From: an uncultured Blautia sp.
Lineage (GTDB): Bacteria; Bacillota; Clostridia; Lachnospirales; Lachnospiraceae
NCBI GenBank assembly: GCA_934437695.1
Contig: CAKSAW010000007.1
Coordinates: forward strand, 1-29,760
Reading direction: 5' to 3'
Length of the DNA stretch: 29,760 bases
The notes under the pieces are model-generated. The model did no database searches. It was not told the DNA's origin and was given only the letters and a program-made list of their open reading frames with translations. Positions 10,064 to 18,365 of the stretch are shown piece after piece. Every line of letters begins with the position of its first letter. Position 1 is the first letter of the stretch. The translations under genes and the position numbers were made by a program.

Positions 10064-10651
10064 CTATTGCATAGATTTTATATAATTTACGATTTCTTTC
10101 ACACACTCATCCAGATCCGTATTCTGAAAACGTCTCTGTATTCCCGCACTCAGAACATTCTCTTCTGAAAAATCTGACTGATCTGCAATAAATCTCCTGC
10201 ACATTTCTTCGTATTTTGGATTTGCCTGTTCCCGTTCTCTCTTAAGAGCACGGCTGAGTCTCTCACCATCTTCCACCTGGATATAAACAGGACAGACTAC
10301 ATCTTCACCATAATATTTACGCATTTTTTTAAAAGACTCCAGAGTTCCGATTCCCAGATAATCTGATTCTGTCAGGTTCACCTGCCCGTCATCTGCCGTA
10401 AAATAAGTCCATATCCCATGTACAGTGTGATAGGCTCTTGCCTCGATCAGATTACCATTCTTACGAAACTCATCCAGTCTTTCATCATCAACAAAATAAT
10501 AATTCTTACCATCCTGCTCTCCGGCTCTGACAGGCCTTGTAGTATACAGGACAAGTGTCTTTAAATTCAGTTCTTTATATGACGCCAGAAGAGAATAGAT
10601 CCTGTCTTTTCCTGACGCACTTTTTCCCATAATATAAAAAATCTTTCCCAT
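10064..10651 (-). CDS. guanylate-kinase-like P-loop protein (divergent)
   Basis: The 195-residue product has guanylate kinase features: an N-terminal P-loop, the GMP-binding segment YTTRPVRAGEQDGKNYYFV (36-54) and a mid-protein Glu (near 70). It departs from true Gmk in two places. The P-loop is GKSASGKD (9-16), with Asp where Ser/Thr normally coordinates Mg. The usual GxYGT segment is replaced by YHTVHGIWTYFT (74-85). Canonical Gmk is normally encoded near rpoZ elsewhere, so this is probably a paralogue. It sits between the yaaO-like decarboxylase and holB, where B. subtilis has thymidylate kinase. Its nucleotide substrate, or whether it phosphorylates a nucleotide at all, is uncertain. Confidence 0.8.
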   Translation of the reverse strand: MGKIFYIMGKSASGKDRIYSLLASYKELNLKTLVLYTTRPVRAGEQDGKNYYFVDDERLDEFRKNGNLIEARAYHTVHGIWTYFTADDGQVNLTESDYLGIGTLESFKKMRKYYGEDVVCPVYIQVEDGERLSRALKREREQANPKYEEMCRRFIADQSDFSEENVLSAGIQRRFQNTDLDECVKEIVNYIKSMQ

Positions 10652-10661
10652 GTCTGCTGTA

Positions 10662-12122
10662 CTATTCCTTTACCGGACCGGCATCTTCCTGCCCCGCTTC
10701 ATTTCGGGCAGCCACACAGATAGTCTCCCCGGATGTATCGCTGAGTCCCTGCACTTCCAGTCCCTGATCCATGTATCTTCTCACATTTCTTATAAATTGT
10801 CCAGTTATCAGCTCACCTGGTACAATAATGGGGATTCCTGGCGGATACAGATAAGCAAACTCTGCACTTACCTTTCCAATACTATCTTCCAGAGGATATC
10901 TTCTCTGCTGTGCATCTATTGCCTGGGAAATGCTCATCAGCTGCTTCATTCTTGCATGGGAATTACTTACCTTCTTCTCTTCCTCCACAAGTTCTGTCTG
11001 AGCATCTATCTCTTCGATCGCAGTACATAGTCTGTCAAATCCCTCTTCTGTATCTCCCACTGCTGCAATTCCCAGCACATATTTTTCAGCCTCCATTTCC
11101 ATTTCAATATGGTATCTTTCACGGAGCATTTCATGAAGCTGATGTCCATTGATAGAAGTTCCAACTGTGGAAAACAGAAGTTTGGATCTGTCAAAATCCC
11201 ATATTCCGGTACCTTCAAGCATAGAAGCTGTGATCAGCTTTATTTTCTTACATCCTGCAAGACGCTGTCTGGCTCTATCCAGATTAAAAGTAAATTGGCG
11301 AAACATTTGCTGCCCGTCTTTATAAAGTTTATCCATGCATGCATCCATACTTGCCATCAGAATATAAGATGGACTGCTGGTCTGGTAAATTCCCATAAAA
11401 CGCTTTATTTTTTCCACATCTATCCTATCACTACATACATGAAGTGCCGCTGTCTGTGTCATAGATGGCAGTGTCTTATGAAAACTCTGTATCACAATAT
11501 CAGCCCCCAGCTCAGCAGCAGAAACCGGAAAATATTCAGAAAAATGAAAATGTGCACCATGTGCTTCGTCCACTATCAGTGGAATTTTATATCTGTGCAC
11601 TATCTCTGCGATTGTCTTTATATCGGATACAACTCCATCGTAAGTTGGAGAGGTAAGTAAAAAAGCCTGTACATCCGGATTTTCCTCCAGATATCTTTCC
11701 ACACGCTCAGCGGAAATCCCTCCGTTTATCCCCAACCTCTGATCTTCATGTGGATAAATATAGACCGGCTGAAGTTCTCTTAAATACAAGGCATGATAAA
11801 CAGCCTTATGACAGTTTCTTGCAACAAGTATCCTGCCGCCTCTGCTTACACCTGCACTGACTGCTGCCAGAAGAGCTGCTGTACTTCCATTTACGCTGAA
11901 AAAACATTTCTTTGTCCCGTAAATATGAGCTGCGTATTCCTGTGCTTCTTTCAAGATCCCCTCTGCATGATGAAGATTGTCAAATCCTGAAATCTCTGTA
12001 ATGTCTCTCTCAAAAAGAAAATCACCGGATGAAGATGACCTGTTTCTCTTATGTCCCGGCATATGAAACGGATAATAGTCAGACTGTCCGTATTTTTCTA
12101 ATTTTTTATATAACCTTTCCAT
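10662..12122 (-). CDS. Orn/Lys/Arg decarboxylase family PLP enzyme (YaaO-like)
   Basis: This 486-residue fold-type I PLP enzyme belongs to the ornithine/lysine/arginine decarboxylase group. Evidence: MPGHKRN (21-27), GSTAALLAA for cofactor phosphate (79-87), IVDEAHGAH with Asp185 contacting the pyridine nitrogen and His188, and QSFHKTLP with Schiff-base Lys216. Length and position match B. subtilis YaaO, a short form lacking the N-terminal wing domain of inducible decarboxylases. The substrate (lysine, arginine or ornithine) cannot be told, so the role is best stated as probable polyamine or acid-stress metabolism. ATG is preceded by GGGG. The downstream kinase-like gene starts ten bases after the stop, indicating cotranscription. 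The two-component genes lie 65 bases upstream on the same strand. Confidence 0.88.
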   Translation of the reverse strand: MERLYKKLEKYGQSDYYPFHMPGHKRNRSSSSGDFLFERDITEISGFDNLHHAEGILKEAQEYAAHIYGTKKCFFSVNGSTAALLAAVSAGVSRGGRILVARNCHKAVYHALYLRELQPVYIYPHEDQRLGINGGISAERVERYLEENPDVQAFLLTSPTYDGVVSDIKTIAEIVHRYKIPLIVDEAHGAHFHFSEYFPVSAAELGADIVIQSFHKTLPSMTQTAALHVCSDRIDVEKIKRFMGIYQTSSPSYILMASMDACMDKLYKDGQQMFRQFTFNLDRARQRLAGCKKIKLITASMLEGTGIWDFDRSKLLFSTVGTSINGHQLHEMLRERYHIEMEMEAEKYVLGIAAVGDTEEGFDRLCTAIEEIDAQTELVEEEKKVSNSHARMKQLMSISQAIDAQQRRYPLEDSIGKVSAEFAYLYPPGIPIIVPGELITGQFIRNVRRYMDQGLEVQGLSDTSGETICVAARNEAGQEDAGPVKE

Positions 12123-12187
12123 TTTTCCCCTTTTTTAAACACATTCTGTTCAATCATGATGTCAAACAAGTTAAATCTAAAACCTTA

Positions 12188-12877
12188 TTATACTTTAAAT
12201 CTGTAGCCGACTCCCCAGATAGTCTCAATATACTGAGGTTTGGCAGTATTAAATTCAATTTTCTCCCTGATTTTCTTGATGTGTACAGTAACTGTAGCAA
12301 TATCTCCCACAGATTCCATATCCCAGATTTCTCTGAACAGTTCTTCCTTGGTAAACACTCTGTTTGGATTCTCTGCAAGAAATGTAAGAAGATCATACTC
12401 CTTTGAAGTAAAGGTTGTCTCTTCTCCGTTTACCCATACACGACGTGCAGTCTTATCAATCTTAATACCACGTATCTCTACAATATCATTTTTATGCACA
12501 TTAGAACCGATCAGACGATTATATCTGTCCATATGTGCCTTGACTCTTGCTACCAGTTCACTTGGACTGAATGGTTTTGTCATATAATCATCTGCTCCAA
12601 GTCCCAGACCTCTGATCTTATCAATATCATCCTTCTTTGCGGATACCATGATGATTGGCGTATTTTTCTCCTGCCGTACCTGCCTGCAGATATCAAAACC
12701 ATCCACTTCCGGCAGCATCAGGTCCAGAATGATCAGATCAAATTCCTCATTTAGTGCCCGTGTCAGACCTGTATCTCCTCTGTTACAGATCTCAACCTCA
12801 AATCCTGAGAGTTCCAGATAATCTTTCTCCAGGTCTGCAATTGCTTCTTCATCTTCTATAATTAAAATCCTGCTCAT
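12188..12877 (-). CDS. OmpR/PhoB-family response regulator
   Basis: The 229-residue protein has a receiver domain (1-115) with acidic pocket Glu8-Asp9, phospho-acceptor Asp52 in LIILDLMLP, Ser79 and Lys101 in MTKPF. It is followed by a winged-helix DNA-binding domain (about 130-229) ending in the typical IWGVGYRFKV. It should be phosphorylated by the kinase encoded just upstream: its ATG overlaps the kinase stop codon in ATGA. AGGAGG lies ten bases before the start, inside the kinase coding region. The regulon is unknown. The adjacent YaaO-like decarboxylase could be a target, but nothing in the sequence proves it. Confidence 0.95.
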   Translation of the reverse strand: MSRILIIEDEEAIADLEKDYLELSGFEVEICNRGDTGLTRALNEEFDLIILDLMLPEVDGFDICRQVRQEKNTPIIMVSAKKDDIDKIRGLGLGADDYMTKPFSPSELVARVKAHMDRYNRLIGSNVHKNDIVEIRGIKIDKTARRVWVNGEETTFTSKEYDLLTFLAENPNRVFTKEELFREIWDMESVGDIATVTVHIKKIREKIEFNTAKPQYIETIWGVGYRFKV

Positions 12878-14016
12878 TTCATTGGTACCTCCTGATACTT
12901 TCTAAGTACAAAATACATGATAGTGCCGATTCCCATCCTGCTTGTTGCCCAGACCTTTCCTCCATGATCCTCCAGGATCTTCTTTACGATAGAAAGTCCG
13001 ATTCCGCTTCCGCCTTTGGAAGAATTTCTCGACACATCCGTTCTGTAAAAACGGTCAAAAATGGATGGCAGATCTTTTGCCGCTATTCCCTTTCCATTAT
13101 CTTCAATCTCTACCTGAATGAAATCTCCCACATCCTTTACACGGATCTGAATGATCCCTTTCGGCTTATCCATATATTTGATCGCATTACTTATAATATT
13201 ATGAATAACACGGCGTATCTGCTCACCATCTGCGATCACCTGCACATCACTTTCCACATAATTAGCATATACCAGTTCTATTCCTCTGGTCTCCAATTCC
13301 AGTCCCACTTCCTCCGCACAGTCACTAAAATAATCTTCCACTTGCAGTTTACTGAATGTATACGGAATCCTGTTTGTATCGATCTTTGAGTAAAATGTCA
13401 GTTCATTGATCAGATGATCCATTTCATTTGTCTTGTTATAAATTGTCTTTACATATCTGTCCATCTTCTCCGGGGTATCTGCCACTCCGTCCATGATTCC
13501 CTCTACATACCCCTTTACTGCTGTGATTGGAGTCTTAAGATCGTGGGAAATATTGCTGATAAGTTCTTTGTTCTCTTTATCAAGAAGAACTTTCTCTTCT
13601 GCCGACTCCTTAAGCCTCTTACGCATCTCTTCGAAATCCCTGCAAAGCTCTGAAAACTCATCATCACCCTCCACTTCCAGAACAAAATCAAGATTCCCTT
13701 CTTTTATATTCTGTGTAGCTTTCTTTAATCTGACCAGTGGTGTCGCAATACTTCGGTATATCCACAGGCCAATGGACAGCGCTGTAAAGACCAGAATTAT
13801 TGTTGCCGTAAACAATACATCTTTTGCAATAAGTTTTACCTGCGTCTGACTGGTAGCTGATTCTCCCACAGAAATATCATATACCACCTCCGAAGAATTC
13901 TTTGTATGCTGCGCAAACTTCGTATGGCTTAATCCATATAAGGTTGCAGAAAATAAAAGTAATGGTACCAGAATGCTCATGCCAAATCCTATTATGATCC
14001 TTGTCTTTAACTTCAT
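12874..14016 (-). CDS. HAMP-domain sensor histidine kinase
   Basis: Membrane kinase of 380 residues from the ATG at 14016, with AGAGGA eight bases upstream. GTG/ATG at 14088/14085 would lie only about ten bases from the predicted transcription start and are less likely. Layout: TM1 about 6-26, a short extracytoplasmic loop of about 40 residues, TM2 about 68-88, HAMP about 88-140, HisKA with NISHDLKTP (His158), and HATPase with N box NIISNAIKYM, G1 EDNGKGI and G2 GGSGIGLSIVKK. The loop is too short for a large ligand domain, so it may sense the envelope or membrane itself. Kinase precedes regulator in the operon, the reverse of the more common order. Class IIIA-like; stimulus unknown. Confidence 0.94.
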   Translation of the reverse strand: MKLKTRIIIGFGMSILVPLLLFSATLYGLSHTKFAQHTKNSSEVVYDISVGESATSQTQVKLIAKDVLFTATIILVFTALSIGLWIYRSIATPLVRLKKATQNIKEGNLDFVLEVEGDDEFSELCRDFEEMRKRLKESAEEKVLLDKENKELISNISHDLKTPITAVKGYVEGIMDGVADTPEKMDRYVKTIYNKTNEMDHLINELTFYSKIDTNRIPYTFSKLQVEDYFSDCAEEVGLELETRGIELVYANYVESDVQVIADGEQIRRVIHNIISNAIKYMDKPKGIIQIRVKDVGDFIQVEIEDNGKGIAAKDLPSIFDRFYRTDVSRNSSKGGSGIGLSIVKKILEDHGGKVWATSRMGIGTIMYFVLRKYQEVPMK

Positions 14017-14103
14017 CTGAAACATCCTCTGTCTGTTTATTTTTTGTGTTTCTCTTATTCTCTTCAGGGTTACTCCTGAATCCATCACTCAGTTGTCCTA
14101 AAT

Positions 14104-14112
14104 ATTATATCA
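14104..14112 (-). promoter_or_regulatory. promoter of the two-component operon (extended -10)
   Basis: TGATATAAT on the minus strand is an extended -10; the -35 is weak. The predicted start near 14097 makes the distal GTG/ATG of the kinase frame almost leaderless and supports translation from 14016. Confidence 0.6.
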
Positions 14113-14156
14113 TAAAGTCTATTACTCATATCTAAATTTTCTATAAAAAGAACTGG

Positions 14157-14207
14157 AAAAAAAACAGGAATCACCTGTCATATTATTACAGATAATTCCT
14201 GTTTTTT
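14157..14207. terminator. terminator after metK
   Basis: AAACAGGAAT (14162-14171) and ATTCCTGTTT (14195-14204) form an outer stem, with a shorter CCTGT/ACAG pairing inside. T runs lie on both sides, so it can work in both directions. In the minus direction it ends metK before the kinase operon. Confidence 0.8.
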
Positions 14208-14209
14208 CT

Positions 14210-14245
14210 TTATATCGTATATCTAACTTATATCGTATATTTAAC
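14210..14245. repeat. 18-bp tandem duplication between metK and its terminator
   Basis: Two copies of an 18-base unit beginning TTATATCGTATAT lie head to tail (14210-14227 and 14228-14245) with one base different. They are in the 3' untranslated region of metK. This may be a recent slippage duplication; no function is evident. Confidence 0.85.
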
Positions 14246-14260
14246 TATGTAGCCTTTTGC

Positions 14261-15442
14261 TTAAGCAAGATATTTCTTAAGATCATCAACCTTATCCAGA
14301 TGCTCCCATGGCAGATCTACATCTGTACGTCCAAAATGTCCATAAGCTGCTGTCTGTTTGTAGATCGGTCTTCTCAGGTCAAGCATCTTGATGATTCCAG
14401 CCGGACGAAGATCAAAGTTTTCACGGATGATCTCAACCAGTTTCACATCAGAAAGTTTACCTGTTCCAAAAGTTTCCACGTGGATAGATGTAGGATGTGC
14501 AACACCGATCGCATAAGAAAGCTGGATCTCACATTTGTCTGCCAGACCTGCTGCAACAATGTTCTTTGCAACATAACGTGCTGCATAAGCAGCTGAACGG
14601 TCAACCTTTGTACAGTCTTTACCGGAGAAAGCTCCGCCGCCGTGACGTCCTGTTCCGCCGTAAGTATCAACGATGATCTTACGTCCTGTAAGTCCACTGT
14701 CACCATGAGGTCCGCCGATTACGAAACGTCCGGTCGGGTTGATGAAATATTTAGTATTCTCATCCACCATATCAGCAGGAATGATCTCATCAAATACATA
14801 TTTCTTAATATCTTCATGAATCTGTTCCTGAGTTACATCCGGGTCATGCTGTGTAGAGCATACTACAGCATCAATACGGCATGGTTTTCCGGCTTCATCA
14901 TATTCTACAGTAACCTGTGTTTTTCCATCCGGTCTTAAATATTTTAATGTACCGTCTTTACGGATCTTAGTTAACTGACGTGCAAGTTTATGTGCCATGT
15001 TAATCGCATATGGCATATATTCTTCTGTTTCATTGGAAGCATAACCAAACTGGATACCCTGGTCACCTGCACCGATGGCATCAATCTCATCTTCTCCCAT
15101 TTTAGCTTCAAGCGCTTTATCTACACCAAGAGCGATATCAGCAGACTGCTCATCAATTGCTGTGATAACTGCACATGTATCAGCATCAAATCCATATTTT
15201 CCGCGTGTGTATCCGATCTCACGGATAGTATCTCTTACAATTTTCTGAATATCAACATATGCATTTGTTGTGATCTCACCCATAACAAGTACAAGACCTG
15301 TAGTTGTTGATGTCTCACATGCAACACGGCTCATCGGATCTTTTTCCATAAGAGCATCAAGAATAGCATCAGAAATGGCATCACACATTTTGTCCGGATG
15401 ACCTTCAGTTACAGATTCAGAAGTAAATAAAATTTTCTCCAT
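14261..15442 (-). CDS. metK: S-adenosylmethionine synthetase
   Basis: MetK condenses methionine and ATP to S-adenosylmethionine in the cytoplasm. The ATG at 15442 (AAGGAG upstream) gives 393 residues; the longer frame to 15499 would run into the riboswitch terminator and is not used. Motifs: [13 protein letters not shown] at the N-terminus, [12 protein letters not shown] (hexapeptide region) and [18 protein letters not shown] (P-loop-like phosphate site). The gene is preceded by a SAM-I riboswitch and terminator, so its own product should shut it off. Its product also feeds RsmI, RsmA and the TrmN6-like enzyme encoded in this window. Confidence 0.98.
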   Translation of the reverse strand: MEKILFTSESVTEGHPDKMCDAISDAILDALMEKDPMSRVACETSTTTGLVLVMGEITTNAYVDIQKIVRDTIREIGYTRGKYGFDADTCAVITAIDEQSADIALGVDKALEAKMGEDEIDAIGAGDQGIQFGYASNETEEYMPYAINMAHKLARQLTKIRKDGTLKYLRPDGKTQVTVEYDEAGKPCRIDAVVCSTQHDPDVTQEQIHEDIKKYVFDEIIPADMVDENTKYFINPTGRFVIGGPHGDSGLTGRKIIVDTYGGTGRHGGGAFSGKDCTKVDRSAAYAARYVAKNIVAAGLADKCEIQLSYAIGVAHPTSIHVETFGTGKLSDVKLVEIIRENFDLRPAGIIKMLDLRRPIYKQTAAYGHFGRTDVDLPWEHLDKVDDLKKYLA

Positions 15443-15497
15443 TTTGTTCTCCTTTTTTTCATTATATGTTCGTTTACAATTGTATCCTGCTGTTAAC

Positions 15498-15528
15498 AAA
15501 AAGAAACAGCCCGAAGTAATCGGACTGT
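15498..15528 (-). terminator. riboswitch-controlled terminator upstream of metK
   Basis: Minus-strand stem ACAGTCCGA/TCGGGCTGT (15520-15528 with 15506-15514, one G-U pair), loop TTAC or similar, followed by TTTCTTTTT. It lies between the SAM-I aptamer and the metK start, as expected of the expression platform. Confidence 0.88.
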
Positions 15529-15545
15529 CTGATTATCTCAACAAT

Positions 15546-15649
15546 CCTCTTATTGTTCGATCACTCGCTCAGGTTGGCACCTTCCTACACAAACAGGGGT
15601 TGCCGTGGCTTCGCAGATCCTTTGTATCTCCACCACTCTGAATAAAAGG
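15546..15649 (-). promoter_or_regulatory. SAM-I (S-box) riboswitch aptamer controlling metK
   Basis: The minus strand has the S-box core: AGAGTGGTGGAG after P1, GCCACGGCAACC, GGAAGGTGCCAACCTG and the closing GAACAATAAGAGG. P1 pairs CCTTTTATT (15641-15649) with AATAAGAGG (15546-15554) over nine positions with one G-U. When SAM is bound, P1 forms and the downstream terminator at 15498-15528 can fold, turning metK off (established mechanism for the class). Confidence 0.94.
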
Positions 15650-15692
15650 CTATTACTAATTATTAACTTTCTTTAAGACTGTTGCATACCAT

Positions 15693-15721
15693 ACAATATA
15701 CTTAACCTTAATAATTGTCAA
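15693..15721 (-). promoter_or_regulatory. metK promoter
   Basis: Perfect -35 TTGACA (15716-15721), 17-base spacer and TATTGT (15693-15698) on the minus strand. The start near 15686 lies about 37 bases before the riboswitch P1 stem. Confidence 0.82.
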
Positions 15722-15740
15722 GATATTTTTTTATTTCTTA

Positions 15741-17033
15741 TCATCCCACTCTGAGTCGGAATTTCTGGATTTCTTTTTCGCTGGATACTTTCTCAATCTC
15801 AGCACCAAGAGATCTGAGCTTCTCTTCGAAATTCTCATATCCTCTCTGGATATATACAATATCGTCTACAACAGTAATTCCATCAGCAGCAAGACCAGCG
15901 ATCACCAGGGCTGCTCCGGCACGTAAATCCGGTGCACTTACTCTTGCACCTGTCAGTTTCTTCACACCATCGATAATTGCGGAATTACCTTCAACCTTAA
16001 TGTTTGCTCCCATACGTGAAAGCTCGTCCGCATATTTGAATCTGTTCTCAAAGATACTCTCTGTCACAATACTGGTTCCCTCTGCAAGTGCAAGGGTTAC
16101 AGCAATCTGTGGCTGCATATCTGTAGGATATCCCGGATATGGAAGAGTCTTTACATGAGTGCGGCGAAGCTTTCCTGTGGAACGCACACGAACTGCATCA
16201 TCGAACTCCTCAACCTCACAGCCAATCTCTTCAAGCTTGGCTGTAGTTGCCTCTAAATGTTTGGGAATTACATTCTTAACTGTAATATCTCCGCCTGTTG
16301 CTGCTGCTGCAAACATAAATGTACCTGCCTCGATCTGGTCCGGAATAATAGAATATTCTGTACGGTGAAGCTTCTCTACACCCTTAATACGGATCACATC
16401 TGTACCTGCACCCTTAATGTTAGCTCCCATGCTGTTTAAGAAATTGGCAACATCAACTACATGCGGCTCTCTTGCCGCATTTTCCAGAATAGTCCTTCCC
16501 GGAGCCAGTGATGCAGCCATCATAATATTGATTGTTGCACCTACAGAAACAACATCAAGGAAAATGTGGCTTCCTCGAAGTTCATCTGCTTTTGCAACAA
16601 TGGCTCCATGCATAATGTCAACATTTGCACCAAGTGCTCTGAATCCTTTAAGATGCTGGTCGATAGGACGACTTCCAATATTGCATCCGCCCGGAAGGGG
16701 TACCTCTGCATGTTTATATTTTCCAAGAAGTGCTCCCAGCAGATAATAGGAAGCTCTGATCTTCTTGATATATTCATAATCAACGCTTACATCTCCAATT
16801 GTAGATCCATTAATCTTCACAGTAGATTTGTCAATACGGTCTACCTGTGCGCCAATACCAGCGATTGCTTCAAGCAATACATTGATATCCCTTACATCCG
16901 GCAGATTCTCTATAAGAATCGTCTCATCAGTCATTATGGCTGCTGCAAGAATAGCAAGTGCCGCATTCTTGGCACCGGCAATCTCAACTTCACCGACTAA
17001 AGGGTTGCCTCCTTTTATAACATACTGTTCCAT
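15741..17033 (-). CDS. murA: UDP-N-acetylglucosamine 1-carboxyvinyltransferase
   Basis: MurA transfers enolpyruvate from PEP to UDP-GlcNAc, the first committed step of peptidoglycan synthesis, in the cytoplasm. From the ATG at 17033 (AGAGG six bases upstream) the protein has 430 residues; an upstream ATG at 17081 has no site. The substrate-binding GAKNAAL lies at 20-26. The active-site loop is [14 protein letters not shown] with Cys117, the residue alkylated by fosfomycin, so the enzyme should be sensitive to the drug in principle. Firmicutes often carry two MurA paralogues; which one this is cannot be settled here. It has its own promoter at 17136-17163. No clear hairpin terminator follows before the metK promoter. 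Confidence 0.97.
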   Translation of the reverse strand: MEQYVIKGGNPLVGEVEIAGAKNAALAILAAAIMTDETILIENLPDVRDINVLLEAIAGIGAQVDRIDKSTVKINGSTIGDVSVDYEYIKKIRASYYLLGALLGKYKHAEVPLPGGCNIGSRPIDQHLKGFRALGANVDIMHGAIVAKADELRGSHIFLDVVSVGATINIMMAASLAPGRTILENAAREPHVVDVANFLNSMGANIKGAGTDVIRIKGVEKLHRTEYSIIPDQIEAGTFMFAAAATGGDITVKNVIPKHLEATTAKLEEIGCEVEEFDDAVRVRSTGKLRRTHVKTLPYPGYPTDMQPQIAVTLALAEGTSIVTESIFENRFKYADELSRMGANIKVEGNSAIIDGVKKLTGARVSAPDLRAGAALVIAGLAADGITVVDDIVYIQRGYENFEEKLRSLGAEIEKVSSEKEIQKFRLRVG

Positions 17034-17135
17034 ATCACACCTCTTATTTATTTTCACTCCATGAGCAGAATTAAAATACATATTTATGAATATATGTTTA
17101 TATTAAACGGTCATTTTATTTAAAGTCAGTTGTAT

Positions 17136-17163
17136 ATTATAGCATATATTCAGCATTTGTAAA
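17136..17163 (-). promoter_or_regulatory. murA promoter (extended -10)
   Basis: Minus strand: TTTACA (17158-17163), 16-base spacer, TATAAT (17136-17141) preceded by TGC, an extended -10. The start near 17129 gives a leader of about 95 bases. Confidence 0.78.
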
Positions 17164-17204
17164 CAAAAATTATTTAACACACCCCGTTTCCGAAGCTGTA
17201 ATAA

Positions 17205-17717
17205 TCATTTTCCCTGCTCTTTGATATGTATTATCTCCAGAATTGCTCTGAGACTTGCATCCAAATCTTTCCCTTCCTCGTCAATGGTAATATCTGCATA
17301 TTTTTCATATAAAGGTACTCGTTCCCCGTACAGATCTTTCAGACTCTGACCATCCTTTAACAGAACCCCACGTCCCTTCAGATCTCCCAGTCTTTTGGAT
17401 AAAGATTCCAGTGATAATTTAAGATACACAACCTTGCCTATGGACTTCAGATGTTCCATTGCTTCCTCACAGTAAATAACACTTCCGCCTGGTGCAATAA
17501 CTGTATCTGTCACATGAATATCTGCGTTAACACGATTTTCGATTTCCCTGAAACGTTCCGGTCCATCCTGCTCTATGATCTCAGAGAGTTTCCGTTTTTC
17601 CTGCTTCTGTATCAGAAGATCAGAATCCAGAAACTCATATCGCAAAGCTTTCGCAAGAATAACTCCTATTGTACTTTTCCCTGAACCGGGCATTCCTATT
17701 AATGTCACATTATTCAT
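17205..17717 (-). CDS. aroK: shikimate kinase
   Basis: The 170-residue P-loop kinase phosphorylates shikimate in aromatic amino acid synthesis. Walker A is GMPGSGKST (8-16), the DSD pair near 32-34 fits the shikimate-binding Asp, FREIE supplies the conserved Arg near 57, and RVPLYEKYAD near 133 gives the substrate Arg. Two motifs differ from the usual form: the GGG loop is GGS, and the lid RPLL is RGVLL. These are modest changes and the enzyme is probably active, but a gluconate- or nucleoside-type P-loop kinase cannot be fully excluded. AAAGGA lies seven bases before ATG. It is the last gene of the S1-pyrophosphatase-flavin reductase unit; no other aro gene is nearby. Confidence 0.88.
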   Translation of the reverse strand: MNNVTLIGMPGSGKSTIGVILAKALRYEFLDSDLLIQKQEKRKLSEIIEQDGPERFREIENRVNADIHVTDTVIAPGGSVIYCEEAMEHLKSIGKVVYLKLSLESLSKRLGDLKGRGVLLKDGQSLKDLYGERVPLYEKYADITIDEEGKDLDASLRAILEIIHIKEQGK

Positions 17718-17761
17718 GTTTATGTCCTTTCATTTTACCATACATTATCGATGACTGCAAA

Positions 17762-18355
17762 TTACTGCTTCTTTCTTCCTGAAGATCTTTTTTTCTTCTT
17801 TTTTACGCTGTATCCAAATGTTCCAAGCTTCTTACCGATCCCCAGATATTCACCATGAGAATATACCAGCGGTTTTGCATCATTCAGATGAAATTTCTTC
17901 TTTTCATCCATATACTCAGGATCTGCATGAACTGCAAGCACATCTGCCAGAAACATATGATGAGAGCCCAGTTCCAGAACCTGCTTTACTTTACATTCAA
18001 TACTTACCGGGGACTCTGCTATCATGGGAACTTTAACAAAATCCGCTTTCTCTTTTGTAAGCTTCATCTCTTTGAATTTATCAACATCCCGGCCTGAACG
18101 AACTCCACAATAATCAGTTGCATATGCCAGCTTCTCTGTTGTCAGATTTATTACAAATTCCCCTGTTTTTCTGAGCATATCATAGGAAAAACGGGACGGT
18201 CTGACAGAAATAGAGACCATTGGCGGATTTGTGCAGACAGTTCCTGCCCATGCAACAGTGATAATATTATCATTTCCCTCTCCATCAGAAACGCTTACCA
18301 TAACTGCCGGAAGAGGATAAAGCATATTTCCTGCTTTCCAAGTTTCTTTTGCCAT
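17762..18355 (-). CDS. flavin reductase-like FMN-binding protein
   Basis: The 197-residue protein matches the flavin reductase-like (FMN-binding split barrel) family: LYPLPAVMVSVSD at the N-terminus, ITVAWAGTVCTNPPMVSISVRPSRFSY (split over residues 32-58) and FVINLTT. Such proteins bind FMN and reduce flavins or act as FMN-containing oxidoreductases; the partner is unknown. The C-terminus is an unusual run of Lys/Arg/Ser (residues about 183-197), which could contact nucleic acid or membrane. GAGGA is seven bases before ATG, and the pyrophosphatase gene ends ten bases upstream, so it belongs to the same operon. Confidence 0.88.
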   Translation of the reverse strand: MAKETWKAGNMLYPLPAVMVSVSDGEGNDNIITVAWAGTVCTNPPMVSISVRPSRFSYDMLRKTGEFVINLTTEKLAYATDYCGVRSGRDVDKFKEMKLTKEKADFVKVPMIAESPVSIECKVKQVLELGSHHMFLADVLAVHADPEYMDEKKKFHLNDAKPLVYSHGEYLGIGKKLGTFGYSVKKKKKRSSGRKKQ

Positions 18356-18365
18356 TCTTTAATCC

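Noticed and set aside
12123..12187. A promoter for the YaaO-like gene based on TTGACA in the spacer
   Set aside because: No acceptable -10 box lies 16-19 bases downstream, so the hexamer alone is not convincing.
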